A DNA stretch of 64,000 nt, from NCBI RefSeq assembly GCF_001953885.1, contig NZ_MQUS01000034.1:28881-92880 (forward strand). Reading direction: 5' to 3'. Position 1 is the stretch's first letter. The number at the start of each line of letters is the position of its first letter. The notes below the pieces were generated by a model that worked only from the letters and a program-made list of their open reading frames with translations, had not been told where the DNA came from and did no database searches. This DNA is from Streptomyces sp. IMTB 2501 (lineage in GTDB: Bacteria; Actinomycetota; Actinomycetes; Streptomycetales; Streptomycetaceae). Position numbers and translations under genes: made by a program. This document shows positions 1-8,051 of the stretch, in pieces.

Positions 1-421
1 CCTCGCGACGGTTGGGGTCGAGCTTGATCCCGGCGCGCTCCAGGACGGGCGGCAGGGGCACGCTCGTACGGCGGCCGAGGGCGCGCACACGCGCGATCAG
101 CTCGCTGAACGCGAAGGGCTTGGGCAGATAGTCGTCGGCGCCGATCTCCAGGCCCTCGACACGGTCACTGACGTCGCCGGAGGCCGTGAGCATGAGCACG
201 CGCGTGGGCATGCCCAGCTCGACGATCTTGCGGCAGACGTCATCGCCGTGCACGAGCGGGAGGTCGCGGTCGAGGACGACCACGTCGTAGTCGTTGACGC
301 CGATGCGCTCCAGGGCGGCCGCACCGTCGTACACGACGTCGACGGCCATGGCCTCCCGGCGCAGTCCGGTGGCCACCGCATCGGCGAGCAGCTGCTCGTC
401 CTCGACGACGAGTACGCGCAC
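1..421 (-). CDS. cutR: Response regulator CutR, partial (3' end outside window)
   Basis: OmpR-family DNA-binding response regulator of the CutRS two-component system. Only the receiver domain and the start of the output domain are in the window, about 140 codons. The GTG start is preceded by AAGGA. The N-terminus reads VRVLVVEDEQ, with the acidic pocket followed by the phospho-acceptor Asp in VVVLDRDLP and the switch Lys in LPKPFAF. CutRS is known in Streptomyces from secretion and redox stress work; the cognate kinase gene should lie beyond coordinate 1. The identification rests on the receiver sequence and on the conserved neighbourhood (hemH, sepH). Another OmpR-type regulator cannot be excluded. 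Confidence 0.85.
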   Translation of the reverse strand, partial: MRVLVVEDEQLLADAVATGLRREAMAVDVVYDGAAALERIGVNDYDVVVLDRDLPLVHGDDVCRKIVELGMPTRVLMLTASGDVSDRVEGLEIGADDYLPKPFAFSELIARVRALGRRTSVPLPPVLERAGIKLDPNRRE

Positions 422-837
422 GTCGCTTGTCCTTCCTCATGTCCACCCGCGTAGCGCGCCGTGGACGCGTGCGGGCAGGGGTCTTCGTAGGGTGTGACCT
501 CCATCCTGCCCTTTTCGGCCGTAAGTCGGCTGTAAGGCGGGTTGTGGGCCGCAGAGATCCGCGCTCCGGGGCAGGAATACGAGATTTTCTCTTCCGGTTG
601 AGGTTTCCGGGGAAGGGAGCGGGGGGAGGACCGCTTTACACCCCGCGATCACGCTCTGCATGTGCCGTAGCACCATGCGGTACACAGCGATCCGCTTCGC
701 CAGAGTGGGCGCGGGTGTCCGGCACCGTCGCCGCCCGGCAGGGCAGCGCTGGGCACCTGTGAGAGACGTGATCGCCCCTTTCCCAACCGGCACACCCCCG
801 TGCCACCGACCCACGACCCAGGACGAGGGGGCGCAGC
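422..837. other. Intergenic region, divergent promoters
   Basis: A 416-base gap between the divergent cutR and the small gene at 838. No open frame here has an RBS and plausible composition. It must hold the cutR promoter on the minus strand and the promoter of the small gene on the plus strand, but I recognise no confident -35/-10 pair. Confidence 0.5.
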
Positions 838-1011
838 ATGGACGCTTTCACCGCAGGACTTCTGCAGCGCATAAGGGCGACCGAGTCCGACCTGTCGCGG
901 GCTCGTGACGAGGGTGACGACTTCCTTGTCGAAGTGGAGCAGGCAGAGCTCGACGACCTGCGACGCCTCGCCGCCGAACACGGTGTGGAGGTCGGCGCGT
1001 CACGCGTCTGA
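838..1011 (+). CDS. Small conserved hypothetical protein, 57 aa
   Basis: A 57-residue, strongly acidic protein (MDAFTAG...ASRV) with ATG start and a purine-rich RBS (GGACGAGGGG) 5-6 bases upstream. The middle is predicted helical, with heptad-like spacing (LLQRI, DLSRARDE, LVEVEQAELDDLRRL), so a short coiled coil or helical hairpin is likely. There is no signal peptide and no Cys. It is followed 19 bases later by a strong bidirectional hairpin, which supports real expression. Small acidic proteins at this place next to cutR are usual in Streptomyces, but I know no function. Confidence 0.75.
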   Translation: MDAFTAGLLQRIRATESDLSRARDEGDDFLVEVEQAELDDLRRLAAEHGVEVGASRV

Positions 1012-1030
1012 TCGGCCCGAGAGCGCAAAA

Positions 1031-1067
1031 GAGGGGACCCCGGCGAATCCAGCGCCGGGGTCCCCTC
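1031..1067. terminator. Bidirectional hairpin terminator
   Basis: Perfect 15-bp inverted repeat (GAGGGGACCCCGGCG and its complement, 1031-1045 and 1053-1067) with a 7-base loop, lying between two converging genes. There is no clear U-tract, as is common in Streptomyces. Confidence 0.85.
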
Positions 1068-1094
1068 GCGTTCATCGGCCGGAGCCGGCCACGG

Positions 1095-1907
1095 TCAGTC
1101 GTGCCACGCTCCGAAGTCCTCCAGCAGCCCCTGCAGCGGCTCGAACACCCCCGGCGACCCGGCCACGGTCAGATCCCGCGACGGCCCCTGCCCGGGCCGC
1201 CCGCCGACCAGCGCACCCGCCTCCCGGGCGATCAGGTCCCCGGCGGCGAAGTCCCACGCGTTGAGACCCCGCTCGAAGTAGCCGTCGAGCCGGCCACAGG
1301 CCACGTCGCACAGGTCGACCGCCGCCGACCCGCTGCGCCGGATGTCCCGCAGCAGCGGGATCAGCCGGGCGGCCACCTCGGCCTGATGGGTGCGGACCTC
1401 GGACACGTAGTTGAAGCCGGTGGAGACCAGCGCCTGGTCCAGCGGGGGCGCGGGCCGGCAGGCGAGTGCCCGCCCGCCCTTCCACGCGCCCGTCACCCAC
1501 GCGCCGCCCCCGCGTACGGCGTGGTACGTCTCGCCGCGCATCGGAGCCGCGACGACAGCGGCGACCGTCTCACCGTCCTGCTCGGCGGCGATGGACACCG
1601 CCCAGGTCGGCAGGCCGTAGAGGTAGTTCACCGTGCCGTCGAGCGGGTCGATCACCCAGCGGATGCCGCTGCTGCCCGCGCTGGAGGCGCCCTCCTCGCC
1701 GAGGAAGCCGTCGTCGGGCCGCCGGCCGGAGATCAGGTCGGTGATCAGCTTCTCGGCCGCGATGTCCATCTCGGTGACGACGTCGATCGGGCTGGACTTG
1801 GTCCTCGCCACGGCCAGGTCGGCCGGGCGGCCGTCCCGCAGCAGCTCTCCGGCGCGGCGGGCGGCCTCGTGGGCCAGTTCCAGCAGTTCCCGGTGCAGGT
1901 CGGTCAC
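1095..1907 (-). CDS. Inositol monophosphatase family protein
   Basis: Mg2+-dependent sugar/inositol phosphatase family protein, 270 aa. Metal-site motifs are visible: GEEG near residue 71, WVIDPLDGT (D87 and D90) and a late WDFAAGDL motif. The GTG start at 1907 was chosen because GAGGAGA lies just upstream. The gene follows hemH by 8 bases on the same strand, so the two are very probably cotranscribed. The true substrate (inositol-1-phosphate, fructose-1,6-bisphosphate, histidinol phosphate or PAP) cannot be told from sequence. Confidence 0.88.
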   Translation of the reverse strand: MTDLHRELLELAHEAARRAGELLRDGRPADLAVARTKSSPIDVVTEMDIAAEKLITDLISGRRPDDGFLGEEGASSAGSSGIRWVIDPLDGTVNYLYGLPTWAVSIAAEQDGETVAAVVAAPMRGETYHAVRGGGAWVTGAWKGGRALACRPAPPLDQALVSTGFNYVSEVRTHQAEVAARLIPLLRDIRRSGSAAVDLCDVACGRLDGYFERGLNAWDFAAGDLIAREAGALVGGRPGQGPSRDLTVAGSPGVFEPLQGLLEDFGAWHD

Positions 1908-1915
1908 GGGTCTCC

Positions 1916-3043
1916 TCACGCGTAGGGGCTGTCGGCGCCGGCGGCGGCCGGGTGGGGGGCGCGGGCCGGGCAGCAGCCGACCGGGCAGAGGTTGTGGGAC
2001 GGCCCGAGGGCGCCCAGGGCACAGGGGGTGACCTCCTGGCCGCGCTCCACCGTGGCGCGCTCGGTGATCAGCTCGCGGACGGCGGCGGCGAACCGCGGGT
2101 CGGCGCCGACCGTGGCCGAGCGGCGCACGGGCAGGCCCAGTTCCTCGGCCTTGGCCTTGGCCTCGGTGTCGAGGTCGTACAGAACCTCCATGTGGTCGGA
2201 GACGAAGCCGATGGGCGCCATGACGACGGCGGGGACGCCCTGGGTGTGCGCCGCCTCCAGGTGGTCGCAGATGTCCGGCTCCAGCCACGGGATGTGCGGG
2301 GCGCCGGAACGGGACTGGTAGACCAGCCTCCAGGGGTGGTCGATCCCGGTGCGCTCGCGGACGGCGTCGGCGATCAGCTGGGCCACGTCCAGATGCTGCT
2401 CGACATAGGCTCCGCCCTCCCCGTGGACCTCGACGGGGCCGGAGGTGTCGGCGGCGGAGGTCGGGATGGAGTGCGTGGTGAAGGCGATGTGGGCGCCCGC
2501 GCGGACGTCCTCGGGGAGGTCGGCGAGGGAGCGCAGCACGCCGTCGATCATGGGCTCGACGAAGCCGGGGTGGTTGAAGTAGTGCCGCAGCTTGTCGACC
2601 CTCGGCGGCTCGGTCCCCTCGGCCTCCAGCGTGGCCAGCGCGTCGGCGAGGTTCTCGCGGTACTGACGGCAGCCCGAGTAGGAGGCGTAGGCGCTGGTGG
2701 CGAGCACGAGGATGCGGCGGCGGCCGTCGGCGGCCATCTCGCGCAGGGTGTCCGTCAGATACGGCGCCCAGTTGCGGTTGCCCCAGTACACCGGCAGGTC
2801 GAGGCCGTGCTCGGCGAAGTCCTTGCGCAGGGCGTCCAGCAGGGCGCGGTTCTGGTCGTTGATGGGGCTGACCCCACCGAACAGGAAGTAGTGCTGCCCT
2901 ACTTCCTTCAGGCGTTCCTTCGGGATGCCGCGCCCCCGTGTGACGTTCTCCAGGAAGGGGACCACGTCGTCCGGGCCTTCAGGGCCGCCGAAGGAGAGCA
3001 GGAGCAGGGCGTCGTACGGGGTGGCATCGAGCGCGTCTGGCAT
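1916..3043 (-). CDS. hemH: Ferrochelatase (coproporphyrin ferrochelatase type)
   Basis: Inserts Fe2+ into the porphyrin near the end of haem synthesis. In Actinobacteria this enzyme normally uses coproporphyrin III (CpfC) rather than protoporphyrin. 375 aa, within the family range. The N-terminus DALLLLSFGGPEGPDDV is characteristic. FTTHSIP carries the catalytic His, and a Glu lies in the later conserved segment. The C-terminal tail holds four Cys (C-x11-C-x3-CC), fitting the [2Fe-2S] cluster reported in actinobacterial ferrochelatases. It is first of two genes on the minus strand, with the monophosphatase downstream. A short TTAGG/CCTAA palindrome lies upstream. Confidence 0.95.
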   Translation of the reverse strand: MPDALDATPYDALLLLSFGGPEGPDDVVPFLENVTRGRGIPKERLKEVGQHYFLFGGVSPINDQNRALLDALRKDFAEHGLDLPVYWGNRNWAPYLTDTLREMAADGRRRILVLATSAYASYSGCRQYRENLADALATLEAEGTEPPRVDKLRHYFNHPGFVEPMIDGVLRSLADLPEDVRAGAHIAFTTHSIPTSAADTSGPVEVHGEGGAYVEQHLDVAQLIADAVRERTGIDHPWRLVYQSRSGAPHIPWLEPDICDHLEAAHTQGVPAVVMAPIGFVSDHMEVLYDLDTEAKAKAEELGLPVRRSATVGADPRFAAAVRELITERATVERGQEVTPCALGALGPSHNLCPVGCCPARAPHPAAAGADSPYA

Positions 3044-3225
3044 GTCTCGATCCTGCCACCCGCCTCTGACAGCCGGGGAACAGCTGGGTGACGAGTCGGA
3101 TTCCAGTGGGTTTAGCCCGGTTTTCCCTCCGTCATTCCACGGTCACCCGGGGTGTCATTAGGGTCACCTAACTCGTAAGCTGTATCAGCTGCATTCGCGC
3201 CTTACCGAGTCGCCCCGGAGACCAC
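3044..3225. promoter_or_regulatory. Divergent hemH / MFS promoter region with TTAGG-N4-CCTAA palindrome
   Basis: 182-base divergent intergenic region. At 3158-3171 it holds the palindrome TTAGG GTCA CCTAA, whose half sites match the outer arms of the actinobacterial iron box, but with 4 rather than 9 bases between them. GGTCACC occurs twice nearby. This is a plausible regulator site; the assignment to an iron regulator is weak. Confidence 0.35.
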
Positions 3226-4464
3226 GTGCCCAGCCCCTACAGAGCCCTGTTCGCCATGCCCGGCACCAAGGGCTTCTCCGCCGCGGGATTCCTCGGCCGG
3301 ATGCCGCTGTCGATGATGGGCATCGGCGTGGTCACCATGATCTCGCAGCTGACCGGGCGCTACGGGCTCGCGGGCGCGCTGTCGGCCACCATCGCGCTGG
3401 CCGCCGCGGCGATCGGGCCCCAGATATCCCGGCTGGTCGACCAGCACGGACAGCGCCGGGTGCTGCGCCCCGCGACCCTGGTGGCGCTCACGGCGGCGGC
3501 CGGGCTGCTGCTCGCCGCGCACTTCCGGTGGCCGGACTGGGCGCTGTTCGTGTGCGCGGCCGGGATCGGCTCCGTGCCGAGCCTGGGCGCGATGATCCGG
3601 GCCCGCTGGGCGGCGCTGTACCGGGGCACCGAGAAGCTGCACACCGCCTATTCGTTCGAGTCGGTCGTCGACGAGATCTGCTTCATCTTCGGCCCGATCA
3701 TCTCCATCGGACTGTCCACGGTCTGGTTCCCGGAGGCCGGGCCGCTGCTCGCCGCCTGCTTCCTGGCCACCGGCGTCTTCTGGCTCACCGCCCAGCGTGC
3801 CACCGAGCCGGAGCCGCACCCGCGCGAGCACCACGGCGGCGGTACGGCACTGCGCTCGGCGGGGCTGCAGGTCCTGGTGGCCACCTTCATGGCGACCGGC
3901 GCGATCTTCGGGTCGGTGGACGTGGTCACGGTCGCCTTCGCCGACGAGCGCGGCCACAAGGGCGCGGCCAGCGTGGTCCTCGCGCTGTACGCGTCCGGTT
4001 CGTGTGTGGCCGGAGTGGTCTTCGGGCTGCTGAGGTTCGCCGGGGCACCGGAACGCCGCTGGCTGCTGGGCGTGGCAGCCATGGCCGTGAGTATGATCCC
4101 CCTCCTACTGGTCGGAAACTTGCCGCTTCTGGCCGTGGCGCTGTTCGTTGCGGGGCTGTCCATCGCACCGACGATGATCACGACGATGTCCCTCATCGAA
4201 GAGCACGTACCTCGCGCGAAGCTCACCGAAGGCATGACCTGGGTGAGCACCGGCCTCGCGGTCGGGGTCGCGCTCGGCTCGTCCGTGGCCGGCTCGGTGA
4301 TCGACGCAGCCGGGGCGCGGGCCGGGTACGGGGTTCCGGCCGTGTCCGGGGCCGCCGCGGTCGCGGTGGGTTTCCTCGGGTACCGCCGGCTGCGCAGGCC
4401 GGCCGCGGGTCGGGGAGGCACCGTTGAGCAGCACGGCGAACGGGAAGAACGACACCTGGCGTAA
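3226..4464 (+). CDS. MFS transporter
   Basis: Major facilitator superfamily inner-membrane protein, 412 aa, with about twelve hydrophobic segments and the usual small-residue-rich helices. GTG start with GGAGA five bases upstream. It opens SPYRALFAMPGTKGFSAAGFLGRMPLSMMGIG, the pattern of drug/metabolite exporters of the YbfB/AraJ-like group. Its 3' end overlaps the next gene by 41 bases, so the two are probably translated from one message. Substrate unknown. Confidence 0.85.
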   Translation: MPSPYRALFAMPGTKGFSAAGFLGRMPLSMMGIGVVTMISQLTGRYGLAGALSATIALAAAAIGPQISRLVDQHGQRRVLRPATLVALTAAAGLLLAAHFRWPDWALFVCAAGIGSVPSLGAMIRARWAALYRGTEKLHTAYSFESVVDEICFIFGPIISIGLSTVWFPEAGPLLAACFLATGVFWLTAQRATEPEPHPREHHGGGTALRSAGLQVLVATFMATGAIFGSVDVVTVAFADERGHKGAASVVLALYASGSCVAGVVFGLLRFAGAPERRWLLGVAAMAVSMIPLLLVGNLPLLAVALFVAGLSIAPTMITTMSLIEEHVPRAKLTEGMTWVSTGLAVGVALGSSVAGSVIDAAGARAGYGVPAVSGAAAVAVGFLGYRRLRRPAAGRGGTVEQHGEREERHLA

Positions 4465-5752
4465 CTGGGGCGGGAACGTCACCTCCCGTCCCGCCCGGCA
4501 GGTAGCACCGGCGTCGGTGGAGGAGCTGGCCGCGGCGGTGCGCCGGGCCGCCGAGGACGGCCTGAAGGTGAAGGCGGTCGGGACCGGCCACTCCTTCACG
4601 TCGATCGCGGCCACCGACGGTGTGTTGATCCGCCCTCAACTGTTGACCGGTATCCGCAACATTGACCGGCAAGCCATGACCGTCACGGTCGAGGCCGGCA
4701 CCCCGCTCAAGAGACTCAATGCGGCTCTGGCGCGCGAGGGTCTGTCGCTCACCAACATGGGCGACATCATGGAGCAGACGGTCTCCGGAGCCACCAGCAC
4801 CGGCACGCACGGCACGGGCCGGGAGTCCGCCTCCATCGCCGCGCAGATCAAGGGGCTCGAACTCGTCACGGCGGACGGTTCGGTGCTGACCTGCTCCGAG
4901 AAGGGGACCGCCGAGGAACGCGCGGTCTTCGCGGCCGCCCGAATAGGCCTCGGCGCCCTCGGCATCGTCACCGCGATCACCTTCGCCGTGGAGCCGCTGT
5001 TCCTGCTCAGCGCACGCGAGGAGCCGATGCCCTTCGAACGGGTCCTCGCCGAGTTCGATCAACTGTGGGCGGAGAACGAGCACTTCGAGTTCTACTGGTT
5101 CCCGCACACCGGCAACACCAACACCAAGCGGAACAACCGCAGCGCCGGTCCCGAGCAGCCCGTGGGGCAGCTGGCCGGCTGGTTCGAGGACGAGTTCCTC
5201 TCCAACGGCGTCTTCCAGGTGGCTCAGTGGGTCGGGCGCGCGGCCCCCGCCGCCATTCCCGCCATCGCCCGGGTCTCCAGCAAGGCCCTGTCCGCGCGGA
5301 CGTACACGGACATCCCGTACAAGGTGTTCACCTCGCCGCGCCGGGTGCGCTTCGTGGAGATGGAGTACGCCGTCCCGCGCGCGGCCCTGGTGGAGACGCT
5401 GCGCGAGCTGAAGACCATGGTCGAGCGCTCGGGGATGCGCGTCAGCTTCCCGGTCGAGGTGCGCACCGCCCCGGCCGACGACATCACGCTGTCCACCGCC
5501 TCCGGGCGGGACAGCGCCTACATCGCCGTCCACATGTTCCGGGGCACGCCGCACCAGGCCTACTTCACCGCCGCCGAGCGGATCTTCACGGCGCACGAGG
5601 GCCGGCCGCACTGGGGCAAGGTGCACACCCGGGACGCCGAGTACTTCGCGCGTGTGTACCCGCGCTTCGACGAGTTCACTGCGCTGAGGGACCGCCTTGA
5701 TCCGGAACGGCTGTTCCAGAACGACTACTTGCGGAGGGTTCTGGGGGCGTAG
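4424..5752 (+). CDS. FAD-linked oxidase, D-arabinono-1,4-lactone/alditol oxidase family
   Basis: 442-aa flavoprotein with an N-terminal FAD-binding (PCMH) fold and a C-terminal ALO domain. VGTGHSF contains His56, the position that in alditol oxidase carries covalently bound FAD. GATSTGTHGTG is the second FAD motif. The C-terminus RLDPERLFQNDYL is typical of the ALO family. It is expected to oxidise an alditol or sugar lactone with O2, giving H2O2. The TTG start, inside the upstream MFS gene, has GGGGAGG five bases before it. Coupling to an exporter hints at a shared substrate, which is inference. The 3' end overlaps the converging membrane-protein gene by 77 bases. Confidence 0.88.
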   Translation: MSSTANGKNDTWRNWGGNVTSRPARQVAPASVEELAAAVRRAAEDGLKVKAVGTGHSFTSIAATDGVLIRPQLLTGIRNIDRQAMTVTVEAGTPLKRLNAALAREGLSLTNMGDIMEQTVSGATSTGTHGTGRESASIAAQIKGLELVTADGSVLTCSEKGTAEERAVFAAARIGLGALGIVTAITFAVEPLFLLSAREEPMPFERVLAEFDQLWAENEHFEFYWFPHTGNTNTKRNNRSAGPEQPVGQLAGWFEDEFLSNGVFQVAQWVGRAAPAAIPAIARVSSKALSARTYTDIPYKVFTSPRRVRFVEMEYAVPRAALVETLRELKTMVERSGMRVSFPVEVRTAPADDITLSTASGRDSAYIAVHMFRGTPHQAYFTAAERIFTAHEGRPHWGKVHTRDAEYFARVYPRFDEFTALRDRLDPERLFQNDYLRRVLGA

Positions 5753-6482
5753 GCGTCGCGGCGGACCCGCTGGGGGCGGGGGTCGGGGACGACGGGCTCG
5801 GGCCGTCGCTCGGCTGAACGCTCGGCGAGTTCCCGGGCGTCGGGGTCGCGCTGCGGGTCGTACCACCGCCGGGGTCGGGCGCGTGCCGGCGGGACGGTGC
5901 GTCCGAAGGGGGCGGTGACTCGTCGGCCTCGGAAGGGGATTCGGATGTGGAGGTGGACGAGCCCCGGCCGGAGACGGCGTCACTGACCGTCGTACCCGTG
6001 CCGCCGCTGAGGCTGCTGCCGGACACCAGCTCGTACGTCGTGATCCCGGCCATCGTCACCCCGAACACGAGGGCGGCTGCGACCGCCGGCCGGCGCCGGC
6101 TCTTCACGCGCGCGCGGTAGACGGTGCCCTCGGTGAACTCGCCCGGCGCCGACGGCACTTGTGCCCGGCCACGGGACCGGCCGCGGCCGTCCGGCACCTG
6201 TTCGCCGGGGCGGCCGACGACCGTCGCCTCCCTCAGCTGCTCCCCGGTCCGCTTGAAGAAGTGCTGGAACAGCGTGCCCCCGCAGGTGGCGACGACACTG
6301 ACGACTCCCGCGCCGAGGATCGTGCCGTACACCCCGAAGTACGACGCCAGTTTGGCCGCCACGACCGCCGCGAGGGCACTGCCCGCGACCTGCGGGACGC
6401 TCAGGTCGAGCCGTTTGCGACCCGCATCCGGCGTTTCACGCATACCCGGAACTAACCTTCCCATCCCGTACTTGATCGACAT
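5676..6482 (-). CDS. Membrane protein with long Ser/Pro/Thr-rich C-terminal tail
   Basis: About 268 aa. An N-terminal hydrophobic stretch (AGSALAAVVAAKLASYFGVYGTILGAGVVSVV, about residues 33-65) forms one or two membrane segments. A basic cytoplasmic part and another hydrophobic segment (VAAALVFGVTMAGITTYELV) follow. The last 100 residues are low-complexity Ser, Pro, Thr and Gly, probably extracytoplasmic. In-frame ATGs at 6482, 6464 and 6443 are all possible; 6443 has GGAAGG upstream but 12 bases away. The stop lies within the converging oxidase gene (77-base overlap). Function unknown; a wall-spanning linker is a fair guess. Confidence 0.75.
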   Translation of the reverse strand: MSIKYGMGRLVPGMRETPDAGRKRLDLSVPQVAGSALAAVVAAKLASYFGVYGTILGAGVVSVVATCGGTLFQHFFKRTGEQLREATVVGRPGEQVPDGRGRSRGRAQVPSAPGEFTEGTVYRARVKSRRRPAVAAALVFGVTMAGITTYELVSGSSLSGGTGTTVSDAVSGRGSSTSTSESPSEADESPPPSDAPSRRHAPDPGGGTTRSATPTPGNSPSVQPSDGPSPSSPTPAPSGSAATPTPPEPSASSRSGTAVPDQGGPSAQ

Positions 6483-6923
6483 TGGCCACCGACTGCACGA
6501 GATAGGGACGTACGGTCGAAACCATTAGTTCCGTTTCTGGGGATTACGTGAACTTCGCCACGTTCATGATCCGCAAAACCGGTTGCCAGGGGCCAAGTCG
6601 CCACCCTTGCGAGAAGTTGGGCGGCGCGCCCATCCACGCACATGGTCCAAATGGAGTACTGTTGCGAGCCCTGGGTCCGGTCTCCCACCAGGGTGTCCGC
6701 GGCCTTGCAGGACCGCCGGGAGGGGGGCTGGTTGCACAGGGTGACGGAATTGGTCACTTTGCGTTGCGAACAGGTAACCGTGCCATAACGGCGGCCCAGG
6801 GCCCGTGCCCGACACGCCGGGCAACTCGGCAAGGTTGTGGCAGGCTGCACCCGGGCAGGCCACACTCGACTAGCGGAAGCAGCGACGCACGTGACGTCGG
6901 CAGGCACCACCCGGGAGGTCCCC
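6483..6923. other. Intergenic region upstream of sepH
   Basis: 441 bases between two divergent genes. No supportable ORF or RNA gene was seen. It contains the promoters of sepH and of the membrane protein, with no confident box. Confidence 0.5.
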
Positions 6924-7964
6924 ATGCCCGAACTGCGTGTCGTGGCCGTCTCGAATGACGGCACACGGCTGGTGCTGAAGGCTGCCGACTCAACGGAGTA
7001 CACGCTTCCGATCGACGAACGGCTGCGCGCAGCCGTACGCGGCGACCGGCCGCGCCTCGGCCAGATCGAGATCGAGGTCGAGAGCCATCTGCGCCCGCGT
7101 GACATCCAGGCGCGTATACGCGCCGGTGCCACCGCGGAAGAGGTCGCCCAGCTCGCCGGCATCCCTGTCGACCGGGTACGGCGCTTCGAGGGCCCGGTGC
7201 TGGCCGAGCGTGCCTTCATGGCCGAGCGCGCCCGCAAGACCCCGGTCCGCCGCCCCGGCGAGAACTCCGGCCCGCTGCTCGGCGAGGCCGTCCAGGAGCG
7301 GCTGATGCTGCGCGGCGTCGAGAAGGACAGCGTGCAGTGGGACTCCTGGCGCCGCGACGACGGCACCTGGGAGGTCCTCCTCGTCTACCGGGTCGCGGGC
7401 GAACCGCACTCGGCGAGCTGGACGTACGACCCGCCCCGGCGGCTCGTACAGGCCGTGGACGACGAGGCGCGCTCGCTCATCGGCGAGTCCGACGACCTCG
7501 CCGTACCCGAGCCGAGCTTCCCGTTCGTCCCGCGCATCGCCCGCCTCCCGCGCGAGCGTTCGATGGACCGCGCGCTCGACCGGAGCGAGCGGGAGCGGCC
7601 AAGCCTGCCGGCGCAGCCGTCCGAGCCCGCCGAGGAGAGCACGGGCGAACGCGACTCGCTGACCAGCCTGCTGGAGGCGGTACCGAGCTTCCGTGGCGAC
7701 CTGGTGGTGCCGGAGCGCCCGTCGGAGACCCCGGAGGAGCCCGCCGAGGAACCGGCCGCCGAGGAACCGCCGGCTCCAGCCGCCTCGGCCGGTTCGGCCT
7801 ACGCGGACGTCCTCATGCCCCGCTCCGTGGGCAGCCACCGCGACCGGCTCATCGGCGCGACCGACCGCCAGGCCGAGGCCGACGGCGTCCGCCCCGGCCG
7901 CCGCGCCGCCGTGCCGAGCTGGGACGAGATCGTGTTCGGCACGCGCCGCAAGAAGCAGGAGTAA
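6924..7964 (+). CDS. sepH: Cell-division/septation protein SepH (DUF3071)
   Basis: 346-aa cytoplasmic division protein. In Streptomyces SepH binds FtsZ directly and stimulates its assembly, supporting sporulation septation. The conserved DUF3071 N-terminus (PELRVVAVSNDGTRLVLK) is followed by the helix-turn-helix-like segment around residues 55-90 (RPRDIQARIRAGATAEEVAQ). A WDSWRRDDGTWEV motif and an acidic, Pro/Glu-rich disordered tail ending in basic RRKKQE come next. ATG with GGGAGG seven bases upstream. Followed by a perfect hairpin terminator. Monocistronic by layout. Confidence 0.95.
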   Translation: MPELRVVAVSNDGTRLVLKAADSTEYTLPIDERLRAAVRGDRPRLGQIEIEVESHLRPRDIQARIRAGATAEEVAQLAGIPVDRVRRFEGPVLAERAFMAERARKTPVRRPGENSGPLLGEAVQERLMLRGVEKDSVQWDSWRRDDGTWEVLLVYRVAGEPHSASWTYDPPRRLVQAVDDEARSLIGESDDLAVPEPSFPFVPRIARLPRERSMDRALDRSERERPSLPAQPSEPAEESTGERDSLTSLLEAVPSFRGDLVVPERPSETPEEPAEEPAAEEPPAPAASAGSAYADVLMPRSVGSHRDRLIGATDRQAEADGVRPGRRAAVPSWDEIVFGTRRKKQE

Positions 7965-7984
7965 CGGGCCGTACGGAAACGGAG

Positions 7985-8014
7985 AATTGGGGGCACGTAC
8001 GCGTGCCCCCAATT
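7985..8014. terminator. Bidirectional hairpin terminator after sepH
   Basis: Perfect 13-bp inverted repeat AATTGGGGGCACG (7985-7997) with its complement (8002-8014), loop TACG, between the converging sepH and sulfurtransferase genes. Confidence 0.88.
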
Positions 8015-8051
8015 TCGGCTGCACGCGTGCGTGCCCGGCCTCCGGCTGCCG

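Noticed and set aside
437..814. Minus-strand frame upstream of cutR
   Set aside because: No RBS and atypical composition; probably chance in high-GC DNA.
6540..6900. Search for a tRNA or structured RNA upstream of sepH
   Set aside because: No cloverleaf with T-loop GTTCRANNC and paired acceptor stem could be assembled.
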